Assembly (NCBI GenBank): GCA_005884715.1
Contig: VAZZ01000202.1
Coordinates: forward strand, 436-6,263
Direction: 5' to 3'
DNA: 5,828 bases
Source of the DNA: Alphaproteobacteria bacterium
GTDB lineage: Bacteria; Pseudomonadota; Alphaproteobacteria; Rhizobiales; Aestuariivirgaceae
The notes beneath the pieces are model-generated. The model saw only the letters and a program-made list of their open reading frames with translations, did not search any database and had not been told where the DNA came from. A program made the translations under genes and the position numbers. Shown here one piece after another: positions 1-5,828 of the stretch (positions are counted from its first letter, which is position 1; each line of letters begins with the position of its first letter).

Positions 1-1402
1 GAGTTCGCCCGCGCCGTCATCCCGCATGGCACGACCACCATGTTCATCGACCCGCATGAGATCGCCAATGTGCTGGGGCTGCCTGGCGTCAAGCTGATGC
101 ATGACGAAGCGGCGGGCCTCCCGATCAATGTTCTGGTGCAGATGCCGAGCTGCGTGCCGAGCGCGCCTGGCCTCGAAAACGCCGGGGCTACGCTGGGCGT
201 CGCCGAAGTGAAGGAAGCGATGGGCTGGCCCAATATCATCGGACTCGGCGAGATGATGAATTTTCCGGGCGTCACCTTCAAGGATGAAAAGATGCTGGGC
301 GAGATCGCGGCGACCCAGGCGGCGCACAAGACGGTGGGCGGCCATTATGCCTCGCCTGATCTGGGCCTTCCCTTCCATGGCTACGTCGCAGGCGGTCCCG
401 CCGATGATCATGAGGGCACCCGCATCGATGACGCGATAGCCCGGGTGCGCCAGGGCATGCGTGCCATGCTGCGGCTGGGCTCGGCATGGTATGACGTGGC
501 GGCTCAGATCAAGGCGGTGACGGAGTGCGGCATCGATCCGCGCAATTTCATTCTGTGCACCGATGACAGCCATTCCGGCACGCTGGTGCATGAGGGCCAT
601 ATGAACAGGGTCGTCCGCCATGCGATCGCACAAGGCCTCAAACCGATTACCGCCCTCCAGATGGCGACCCTCAACACCGCCCAGCATTTCGGCCTTGAGC
701 GCGAATTGGGATCGATCACACCGGGACGGCGCGCAGATCTCATTCTGACCTCCGATCTTACGACGCTGCCGATCGAAATGGTCATCGCCCATGGCAAGGT
801 GTTGGCTGAGAACGGCAAGCTCACTGCCGATATCCCGGTCTATGCTTATCCCAAGAGCGCCCGCGATACGGTGAAAATGGGTCGCAAACTCGCAGCAAAG
901 GATTTCGACATCACGGCGCCCAAGGGCGCTAGCCAGGTGAAGGCGCGCGTCATCGGCGTCATCGAGAACCAGGCGCCGACCAAAGCGCTCGAACGCACAC
1001 TGAAAGTGAGCCAGGGCATTGCCCTGATGGATCGTGCCCAGGATGTCTGCCAGATCGCGCTGGTGGAACGTCATCGAGCCACCGGCAAGGTCAAAGAGCG
1101 ATATGGCCTTGGCAGCCAATATGCTGGGCGAGGTCGGCGGCGGCATCGTCGTCGTGAGCAAAGGCAAAGTGCTGGCGCTGGTCGAGCTGCCGATTGCCGG
1201 GCTGATGTCGGATGAGCGAGCCGAAGTCGTCGCCGCAAAGGCTCAGAAGATGGTCGAAGCGATGGCTCATTGCGGCTGCACCCTCAACAATGCCTATATG
1301 CAGCATTCGCTCTTGGCGTTGGTGGTGATCCCCGAGCTGCGCATCTCCGATATCGGCCTCATCGACGTGACGCGCTTCGCCAGGACCGAACTGTTTGCCT
1401 AG
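1..1402 (+). pseudogene. ade: adenine deaminase, 5'-truncated by the window and broken by an internal out-of-frame deletion
   Basis: Adenine deaminase converts adenine to hypoxanthine plus ammonia in the cytoplasm, feeding purine salvage or catabolism. The frame is open from base 1, so the true start lies upstream; the ATG at 40 is internal. In the first frame (bases 1 to about 1092) the amidohydrolase signatures are present, numbered from base 1: PHGTTT (8-13), DPHE (17-20), GLGEMMNFPG (from 81), a GGH histidine (115), DDHE (135-138) and CTDDSH (186-191). The C-terminal domain begins normally (RVIGVIENQAPTKAL, then LVERHRATGKV). Homology then resumes in the second frame at about 1100 with DMALAANMLGEVGGG and runs to TAG at 1400-1402. 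Between the two, intact homologues as I recall them carry about 33 residues including an HDSHH-type motif; these are missing. The first frame instead ends at TGA 1213-1215 after an unrelated tail. Family assignment is firm. Loss of function is inferred, since the metal-binding barrel could still fold. Confidence 0.9.
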
Positions 1403-1408
1403 CTCTTC

Positions 1409-1413
1409 AGGAG
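1409..1413 (+). promoter_or_regulatory. ribosome binding site deciding the GTG start at 1419
   Basis: AGGAG lies five bases upstream of GTG 1419-1421. A TTG at 1395 in the same frame has no such site and overlaps the end of the ade remnant, so GTG 1419 is the better start. The site falls just after the ade stop codon, which suggests the two genes were transcribed together. Confidence 0.75.
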
Positions 1414-1418
1414 TTCCC

Positions 1419-2210
1419 GTGGACGCTGATGAGATCGAAATCCGGTATTGGGCAGCGCAGGGCGTGGTACGCGAGGCCGGGCGGCTGGCGGCTGAACACT
1501 ATCACCGGCGCGCTGAACTCGCTGTCGAGCGCAAAGGAACCCAAGATCCGGTCAGCGAAGCCGATCGGGCTTGCGAGGACATGATCGTCGGCGCGCTCCA
1601 CAAGCTTTTTCCCGATGATGGATTCCTGGGTGAAGAGCGGGGCGCCCAGAATGCGGGCGCACCGGCGACATGGATCATCGATCCGATCGACGGCACCGCC
1701 AATTTCCTGCGCGGCATCCCGCTCTGGTGCGTGTCGCTCGGCTTCCATGCCGGAAATGACTTCGTCATTGGCGTGATCTACAATCCAATCAGCGAAGAGC
1801 TTTACGCGGGTCGCCAAGGCAAGGGTGCGACGCTCAACGGCAGGCATATTCAGGTCAGCCAAGTCGAATCGCTCGAAGACGCTCGGCTCGGTATCGGCTT
1901 CAGCTATCGTCGGCCGGTCGCGCCACATGCCGAGGCCATCAAAAGATTGCTCGATGCCAATTGTGAATATAGCCGGCTGGGCTCGGGCGCGCTCGGCCTC
2001 GCTTTCACCGCGGATGGCCGTCTCGACGGCTACTGGGAAGCGCATATCAACAGCTGGGACGTCGCCGCCGGCCTCTGCATCCTAAGGGAAGCCGGCGGGC
2101 AGATGAATGATTTTCTGGGCAAAGACGGATTGCACAAGGGCAATACCGTCCTCGCCACCAATCGCCACCTCTATTCGCCGCTCAGCGCGCTGCTCAAGAT
2201 CGCGCCGTGA
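1419..2210 (+). CDS. inositol monophosphatase family protein
   Basis: Predicted 263-residue Mg2+-dependent phosphatase of the inositol monophosphatase superfamily (typical length about 260-275, so full length). The signatures are in order: the metal-ligand GEE at 71-73, the family motif DPIDGT at 88-93 followed by ANF, and the second motif WDVAAG at 213-218. There is no signal peptide or membrane segment, so it is cytoplasmic. Members hydrolyse inositol-1-phosphate, histidinol phosphate, 3'-phosphoadenosine 5'-phosphate or fructose-1,6-bisphosphate, and the sequence alone does not settle the substrate. GTG 1419 was chosen as the start because AGGAG precedes it. It starts 16 bases after the stop of the ade remnant, probably in one transcript, and ends 9 bases from the convergent exporter gene. 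I see no defect in the frame. HisN-type histidinol phosphatase is the main alternative label. Confidence 0.9.
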   Translation: MDADEIEIRYWAAQGVVREAGRLAAEHYHRRAELAVERKGTQDPVSEADRACEDMIVGALHKLFPDDGFLGEERGAQNAGAPATWIIDPIDGTANFLRGIPLWCVSLGFHAGNDFVIGVIYNPISEELYAGRQGKGATLNGRHIQVSQVESLEDARLGIGFSYRRPVAPHAEAIKRLLDANCEYSRLGSGALGLAFTADGRLDGYWEAHINSWDVAAGLCILREAGGQMNDFLGKDGLHKGNTVLATNRHLYSPLSALLKIAP

Positions 2211-2219
2211 AAACTGCGT

Positions 2220-3377
2220 TTACTGTGCGGTCAGGGTGTTCACCGAATTCACCGTCCGGACCGCCGTGGCTGAGGGCGTTAATGCCGCTCCCAGGAGGCC
2301 CAAGAACTTCTGCAGCGCAACCGTCGAGGCGTCGGCAACATAGATCACATCGCGATCCTGCATGGCTATCGCCTGGGCGAAGAAATACTGGTTAGGATCC
2401 TTGAGGTTGAGCCGATAGATCACCGGCACGATGTCTCCGCGCACATTGACAGGCTTGTGCGCGAAGCGCTCCGCCACGGCCCGGTTTTCGAAACGGAACA
2501 TGAAGACACCCGACGCGTCGGCGCGGACATCGGAGAGACCTGAGGCCTTGCTAACCGCCTCGAGAAGATTGAGGTCGGTGGCGGCGAAAGGAATGTTGCC
2601 CTTGCGCTCGACGGCGCCGAAAGCCGAATAAGTGCGAGGCTGCCTCTCGATGCTGATCTGGTCGCCGGGACGCAGATAGATATTGTCCGCCGGCGTCTCC
2701 AGGACATGATCGAGATAGGAAGTGGCGATCTCACCGCGCCTGGTGACGCTCACCACCGTCTCGTAGGCCGGATAGGATGAACCGCCGGAACCGGCAATGA
2801 CATCCAAAAGCGAATCACCGCGCAGACTCAAAGGATAGAGACCGGCCTTGCCGACGCCGCCGGTGACGGTGACCAGCGAGGCTACTTTCTCCTTGCGCGA
2901 GACATGCACCTGCGGCTCGACCGCCTTTACCTCCAAGGCCTTGGTGATGGCCTGCTCGAGCGACTGTGTCGTGCGGCCTGCTGCCCTGATGGTTCCGGCA
3001 TAGGGAATGGAAATGGTTCCCTTGCCGCTGACCTCGACGTCGGGGATGTTCCCCCGATCAGCCGTGTTGGTGCTGGCGAATACGCCGGTCTGATCGGCCT
3101 CCCAAATCGTGACGCTGAGCACATCGCCTGGCCCGATCAGTTCGCCGCGTGTCGGCTTGCCCTTGCCGAAGCGGTCACCGAAACTCTGGACCGAGTGATG
3201 CGATAGATAATCGGCGACATTCCTGTCGACATTGACCAGCGCGAAGCCAGCGGTGTTCTTTGCGAGATCGGCATTTGCGATCTGCCTGCTTTCAGGACCC
3301 TCGCTCGGCAGTCCCGAGCAGCCCGTCAATGCAAGAGTAAGTATGGCCGGTACGACCACGGACGCTTTCGAACGCAT
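2220..3377 (-). CDS. outer-membrane polysaccharide export lipoprotein (Wza/ExoF-like)
   Basis: Predicted 385-residue lipoprotein of the polysaccharide export (Wza/KpsD/ExoF) family, which forms the outer-membrane or periplasmic channel for capsule or exopolysaccharide. The N-terminus is a lipoprotein signal: basic residues (MRSK), a hydrophobic stretch (7-17) and a lipobox LTGC with the lipidated cysteine at 20. The export domain starts around 78 with GELIGPGDVLSVTIWE and continues to about 160, including ISIPYAGTIRAAG. Two SLBB-like segments follow, near 168-215 and 248-295, separated by YLRPGDQISIERQP (234-247). A C-terminal hydrophobic/amphipathic segment (about 351-372) fits the membrane-spanning helix of Wza. 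Length matches the family. The start ATG has a GAGGGG-type site (3389-3394) 11 bases upstream, which is rather far. No tyrosine kinase, glycosyltransferase or polymerase gene is visible here, so it is either an orphan or driven from its own promoter in the divergent intergenic region. The partner polysaccharide is unknown. Confidence 0.9.
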   Translation of the reverse strand: MRSKASVVVPAILTLALTGCSGLPSEGPESRQIANADLAKNTAGFALVNVDRNVADYLSHHSVQSFGDRFGKGKPTRGELIGPGDVLSVTIWEADQTGVFASTNTADRGNIPDVEVSGKGTISIPYAGTIRAAGRTTQSLEQAITKALEVKAVEPQVHVSRKEKVASLVTVTGGVGKAGLYPLSLRGDSLLDVIAGSGGSSYPAYETVVSVTRRGEIATSYLDHVLETPADNIYLRPGDQISIERQPRTYSAFGAVERKGNIPFAATDLNLLEAVSKASGLSDVRADASGVFMFRFENRAVAERFAHKPVNVRGDIVPVIYRLNLKDPNQYFFAQAIAMQDRDVIYVADASTVALQKFLGLLGAALTPSATAVRTVNSVNTLTAQ

Positions 3378-3590
3378 TACTTAACTTTCCCCTCGATTGG
3401 TGAACGATGACAACACAGCGCCCGTCCCAGCGCCCATCGGTTCCCCAACCCTCTAGCTTGATAACATCACAACTCTGCGAGGGTCACCACCTTTTTTCCA
3501 CTCGCACGCTACGTCAGCTGGCCGGTTTTGAAACATTTCGGAAATCACAGCCAACAAATCAGCGGATTGCTGTTTAGTAAGTCATTGTGA

Positions 3591-3602
3591 CGCAAATTTG
3601 CG
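3591..3602. promoter_or_regulatory. perfect 12-base palindrome, candidate operator
   Basis: CGCAAATTTGCG reads identically on both strands and lies in the AT-rich middle of the divergent intergenic region, 213 bases from the exporter start and 133 from the allA start. Beyond the perfect core a few further bases keep partial symmetry (ATTG on the left, CAAT on the right, offset). The form suits binding by a dimeric repressor or activator. The regulator and the controlled gene are unknown, so operator function is inferred from position and symmetry only. Confidence 0.4.
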
Positions 3603-3616
3603 CAATAAACGTTTTT

Positions 3617-3677
3617 ATAAGGACACGCGATGTTCGTGACTTGTTGGCCACAGTTTCATTTCCCGTCGCGTCCTTAT
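3617..3677. repeat. imperfect inverted repeat overlapping an AAGGA ribosome-binding-like site
   Basis: The left arm, ATAAGGA-ca-CGCGA (3617-3630), pairs with the right arm, TCGCG-TCCTTAT (3666-3677), giving 7 plus 5 base pairs with a two-base bulge and a 35-base loop. The left arm includes AAGGA placed six bases before ATG 3630, so in a rightward transcript the stem would cover that site. It lies 58 bases upstream of allA. It could be a leader RNA fold, a pair of protein half-sites, or chance. Confidence 0.35.
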
Positions 3678-3735
3678 GGCCTTTCCCAGCGTAGCCGACT
3701 AGCGTTGCCCAGCGATCCCAATTCGAGATTCACCA

Positions 3736-4231
3736 ATGACGATCAAGCTTGCGATCGAACCGCTGACCCGTGCTGCCTTCTCGCCCTTCGGCGATGTGAT
3801 CGAGATGGCAGGCGCACAGCATTACCCAATCAACCAGGGCTTCGCTGAGCGGTTCAACGATCTGGCACGGATCGACACAGCGCCTGAGGGCGGTGAGACG
3901 ATCGTCAGCCTGTTCCGCGGCAGACCACGATCGCTGCCGATCGAAATCAGTTTCGTTGAACGACATCCGCTCGGCAGCCAGGCTTTCTATCCGCTGCAGA
4001 AACGCGACTGGCTAATCGTCGTCGCCGACGCAACGATGCCGCCGACCGGCAGGACCCTCCGCGCTTTCCGGGCCAAGCGGTCAACAAGGCATCAACTATG
4101 CGCGCAAAGTCTGGCATTATCCGCTGCTGGTCCTCGACCAGGACAGCGATTTCCTGATCATCGACCGCAAGGGGCCCGGCAATAATCTCGAGGAAGTGCA
4201 GCTTGCTGAACCGGCGATACTGCAGCCTTAG
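3736..4231 (+). pseudogene. allA: ureidoglycolate lyase, interrupted by a one-base frameshift
   Basis: AllA splits ureidoglycolate into glyoxylate and urea, the last step of the allantoin route. From ATG 3736 the frame matches AllA through residue 113: the AFSPFGDVIE start (14-23), INQGFAERFNDLA, ERHPLGSQAF (around 75-84) and TLRAF (107-111). It then becomes unrelated and stops at 4183-4185. The missing C-terminal half is present in the next frame: SGQQGINYARKVWHYPL, then DSDFLIIDRKGPG, ending at TAG 4229-4231. Removing one A of the AA at 4075-4076 gives a continuous 164-residue protein, which is the normal family length. The conserved GINY...VWHYPL block lies after the lesion, so the product as read lacks part of the active site. 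The ribosome binding site is weak (CGAGA, 3724-3728). The gene converges on the transposase-like gene 44 bases away. A sequencing error is a real alternative to a true pseudogene. Confidence 0.88.
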
Positions 4232-4275
4232 AACTCTCCGCTCACAAGCCAAGGTTTGCGGTAACGGATTCTTTG

Positions 4276-4857
4276 TCACCAGCGCGCCTTGCGGCCGCGC
4301 TTCCTGAGTTTGAGCGAACGGCCGAGTTCATATTCGATCCGCGCATAAAAGTCAGCATCGCCGGCGGGCCTGCCGGTGCGCGTCGCTGCCCTGATGACTT
4401 CGATGCGCCTGACGTCGGCGGGACTTTCGAAACTTGTTTCGCCAATCAGCCATTTCCAGTCGGAAGGCTTCTCGACAAGCCCGGCGCGCACCGGATTGAA
4501 ACTCAGATAGGCAATGGCCGCTTCGGCATGCGCTTGATCCAGCGGACAGGAGAGATATCTTCCACGCCAGAGTCCCTGCGGGCCTAGTCCCTTGTAACGG
4601 GCAAAGAGGCGGCGTGTTTCGCCCAGCATTCGCGCTAGCCCGTCACTCGCGGAAGGAATCGCAATGAGATGCACGTGATCCGGCATCAGGCAGGCCGCGA
4701 CCAGCCGCACGCCGCGCAGATTGCGCTCCAACATATCCTTGTATTCGCCGTAGTCGGCATCATCGGCAAAGAGCGTCAAACCGGGCCGTGCCCGCTGCAC
4801 GACGTGATGAGGAACATCAGGTATGACGATGCGGGCGAGCCTGGCCACGATGATCAC
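4276..4857 (-). CDS. REP-associated tyrosine transposase-like protein (Y1/HUH, IS200-like family)
   Basis: Predicted 193-residue member of the Y1 transposase family, in the single-copy RAYT-like branch rather than a full IS200/IS605 element. Visible features are the N-terminal VARLARIVIP-x-VPHHV block (4-19), the HUH metal site as HVH within LMPDHVHLI (57-65), LWRGRYLSCPLD (96-107), and the candidate catalytic tyrosine Y117 in AIAYLSFNPVRAGLV. The C-terminal TGRPAGD...ELGR block (161-180) is followed by a basic tail. Relatives nick and join single-stranded DNA, and RAYTs act on REP palindromes. It is somewhat short: the stretch between DWKW (133-136) and the TGRPAGD block is shorter than in the longer relatives I recall. 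The start GTG 4855-4857 overlaps the puuE stop by four bases (GTGA), with no evident ribosome binding site, so translation may depend on puuE. A second GTG at codon 4 is an alternative. No terminal repeats or REP sequences were seen nearby. Confidence 0.85.
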   Translation of the reverse strand: MIIVARLARIVIPDVPHHVVQRARPGLTLFADDADYGEYKDMLERNLRGVRLVAACLMPDHVHLIAIPSASDGLARMLGETRRLFARYKGLGPQGLWRGRYLSCPLDQAHAEAAIAYLSFNPVRAGLVEKPSDWKWLIGETSFESPADVRRIEVIRAATRTGRPAGDADFYARIEYELGRSLKLRKRGRKARW

Positions 4858-5768
4858 GAAGGAGAAAAATGACTGTGCCAGTGGCGCGCTATATCGATGC
4901 GCCGCGCCATCCAGACCTTGTCATGGCTTTGCGCGTAATCGAGGAATCGCTGAAGTGCCAAAGCGCGGCCGGGCCGCCCGGTCAAGCGGCAATGCAGGCC
5001 GACCGACATCATCTTGGGCGACCCACGCCGTCCCTCCTCATAAAGGCAATCGAATGTATCCTTCAGATAGGTGAAGAACTGATCGCCGCTGTTGAAGCCC
5101 TGCGGCGTCGCAAAACGCATGTCATTGGCATCGAGCGTATAAGGAATGACGAGATGCCTGCCGCCCTGAGGCCGGTCAATCCAATAAGGCAGATCATCGG
5201 CATAGGCGTCGGATGAATAGAGGAAGCCGCCTTCTTCCATCACCAGCCTTGTCGTATTGACGGAACAGCGCCCAGTATACCAGCCCAGCGGGCGCTCGCC
5301 GGTTATCTCCTTATGCAGCCTTATGGCCTCGTTCAAATGAGAGCGCTCTTCGGCTTCCGGGAAATCCTTGTACTCGATCCATTTCAGACCGTGACTGGCG
5401 ATCTCCCAGCCCGCCTCCTTCATCGCCCGGGTCTGATCGAGTGAACGCTGAAGCGCGGTCGTGACGCCATAGATGGTGAGAGGGATCTTCCGCCCGGTGA
5501 ACATCCGCCACAGTCGCCAGAAACCGGCTCGGGCACCGTATTCATAGATCGATTCCATATTCCAGTGGCGCTGCCCCGGCCAGGCTTGCGCACCGACGAT
5601 CTCGGAAAGAAAGGCCTCCGATGCCGCATCGCCGTGAAGAATGCAATTTTCTCCGCCCTCTTCGTAGTTGAGCACGAATTGCACGGCGACATAAGCGCCG
5701 CCCGGCCACTTTGGATCAGGAATGGCGCGGCCATAGCCTTTCATGTCGCGCGGGTAGGAACTGGTCAT
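4854..5768 (-). CDS. puuE: cofactor-independent allantoinase, polysaccharide-deacetylase fold
   Basis: Predicted 304-residue PuuE allantoinase, which opens the hydantoin ring of allantoin to give allantoate. It is unrelated to the amidohydrolase-type allantoinase AllB. The sequence follows PuuE closely from end to end: YPRDMKGYG (5-13), VLNYEEGGE (32-40), SIYEYGARAGFWRL (73-86), EIASHGLKW (122-130), GWYTGR (162-167), SSDAYADDLPYW (185-196), IPYTLDANDMRF (208-219), GLHCRLTGRPGR (257-268) and AQSHDKVW (279-286). Length matches the roughly 300-310 of the family, and I see no lesion. It has no signal peptide, so it is cytoplasmic. ATG 5766-5768 is preceded by GAGAGG (5777-5782) eight bases away and overlaps the stop of the upstream gene as ATGA, which implies an operon with translational coupling. 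Its own stop overlaps the start of the transposase-like gene. With allA beyond that gene, the context is ureide breakdown. Confidence 0.93.
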   Translation of the reverse strand: MTSSYPRDMKGYGRAIPDPKWPGGAYVAVQFVLNYEEGGENCILHGDAASEAFLSEIVGAQAWPGQRHWNMESIYEYGARAGFWRLWRMFTGRKIPLTIYGVTTALQRSLDQTRAMKEAGWEIASHGLKWIEYKDFPEAEERSHLNEAIRLHKEITGERPLGWYTGRCSVNTTRLVMEEGGFLYSSDAYADDLPYWIDRPQGGRHLVIPYTLDANDMRFATPQGFNSGDQFFTYLKDTFDCLYEEGRRGSPKMMSVGLHCRLTGRPGRALALQRFLDYAQSHDKVWMARRIDIARHWHSHFSPS

Positions 5769-5828
5769 GTCGGGGACCTCTCATGCACTTTCCGGCCGGC
5801 AATATAGGTGGCGCGAATGGCGCGGTCA
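5765..5828 (-). CDS. C-terminal end of a probable amidohydrolase (partial)
   Basis: Reading leftward from the window edge, an open frame gives the 20 residues DRAIRATYIAGRKVHERSPT and then TGA at 5765-5767; the rest of the gene lies beyond 5828. A run of the form V/IRATYIAGRKV is typical of the last beta strand of the composite domain in metal-dependent amidohydrolases (guanine, cytosine or 8-oxoguanine deaminases, dihydropyrimidinase-like enzymes). The family is inferred from only 20 residues and the substrate cannot be told. Its stop overlaps the puuE start as ATGA, so the two are very likely cotranscribed, which favours a purine or ureide role. Confidence 0.6.
   Translation of the reverse strand, partial: DRAIRATYIAGRKVHERSPT
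5777..5782 (-). promoter_or_regulatory. ribosome binding site of puuE, inside the upstream gene
   Basis: GAGAGG on the minus strand lies eight bases before ATG 5766-5768. It sits within the last codons of the upstream amidohydrolase frame and supports this ATG as the puuE start. Confidence 0.65.

Larger units (their letters stand above)
3378..3735. other. divergent intergenic region between the exporter and allA
   Basis: This 358-base gap separates two divergently oriented genes and should hold the promoters of both. Its part from about 3525 to 3620 is visibly richer in A and T than the flanking coding DNA, as expected of a regulatory region. It contains a perfect 12-base palindrome (3591-3602) and a larger imperfect inverted repeat (3617-3677), listed separately. 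I could not identify a convincing -35/-10 pair with standard spacing for either direction. A small frame with a good ribosome binding site begins at ATG 3630 but runs out of frame into allA, so I do not call it a gene. I see no RNA gene here. Confidence 0.6.

Noticed and set aside
504..824. 106-codon minus-strand frame inside ade
   Set aside because: It is antisense to the conserved amidohydrolase core, including CTDDSH, and has no domain signal.
1270..1584. Plus-strand frame bridging the end of ade and the start of the phosphatase gene
   Set aside because: It is a third frame over two regions with clear homology in other frames, and the product is unrecognisable.
1407..2045. 212-codon open frame on the minus strand opposite the inositol monophosphatase gene
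   Set aside because: It lies antisense to a gene with clear family motifs and shows no recognisable domain; long antisense frames are common in high-GC DNA.
3479..3497. Weak hairpin followed by a T run, terminator-like on the plus strand
   Set aside because: Only about three strong pairs plus wobbles, and no plus-strand gene ends upstream of it; it lies in the leader of a minus-strand gene.
3630..3848. 72-codon frame with a good ribosome binding site upstream of allA
   Set aside because: The product has no recognisable features and about half of it overlaps allA out of frame. It is kept only as part of a leader hypothesis, not as a gene.
4238..4261. Possible hairpin between the convergent allA and transposase-like genes
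   Set aside because: The stem is five pairs with one wobble, a four-base bulge and three outer pairs, and no T run follows, so a terminator call is not justified.
4860..5216. Plus-strand frame at ATG 4869 with a strong AAGGAG-type site just upstream
   Set aside because: It is antisense to the conserved C-terminal half of puuE, and the translation resembles no family I know. The purine-rich site is the complement of the last puuE codons.

Overview
The window looks like a piece of an alphaproteobacterial chromosome or large replicon, probably from the Hyphomicrobiales (rhizobia and relatives). I infer this from the high GC content by eye, the GTG starts, and close resemblance, from memory, of the adenine deaminase, PuuE allantoinase and AllA-type proteins to rhizobial versions. 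No computed identity supports the taxonomic guess.

Layout from left to right. Bases 1-1402 (+) hold the 3' part of an adenine deaminase gene (ade). It is broken by an out-of-frame deletion near 1090-1100 that removed a conserved stretch of the C-terminal domain. Four to five bases after a clear ribosome binding site lies an intact inositol-monophosphatase-family gene (1419-2210, +). It is followed tail to tail, with a 9-base gap, by an intact Wza/ExoF-type polysaccharide export lipoprotein gene on the minus strand (2220-3377). A 358-base divergent intergenic region (3378-3735) contains a perfect 12-base palindrome and a larger imperfect inverted repeat. Next is a ureidoglycolate lyase gene (allA, 3736-4231, +) interrupted by what looks like a one-base insertion near 4075. 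The minus strand then carries a short REP-associated (Y1/HUH) transposase-like gene (4276-4857), an intact cofactor-independent allantoinase gene puuE (4854-5768), and the last 20 codons of a probable amidohydrolase (5765-5828). The last two pairs overlap by four bases each.

Functionally, ade, puuE and allA belong to purine breakdown: adenine to hypoxanthine, allantoin to allantoate, and ureidoglycolate to glyoxylate plus urea. The terminal amidohydrolase fragment may be another purine or ureide enzyme. Two of the three recognisable purine genes are damaged while puuE reads intact, so the locus may be partly decaying, or the one-base allA lesion may be a sequence error. The polysaccharide exporter and the phosphatase sit between these genes without an obvious functional link.

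I found no RNA gene, CRISPR array or clearly novel multi-gene system. The most informative observations are the two gene lesions, the transposase-like gene joined to puuE, and the unexplained symmetric elements in the 3378-3735 intergenic region.
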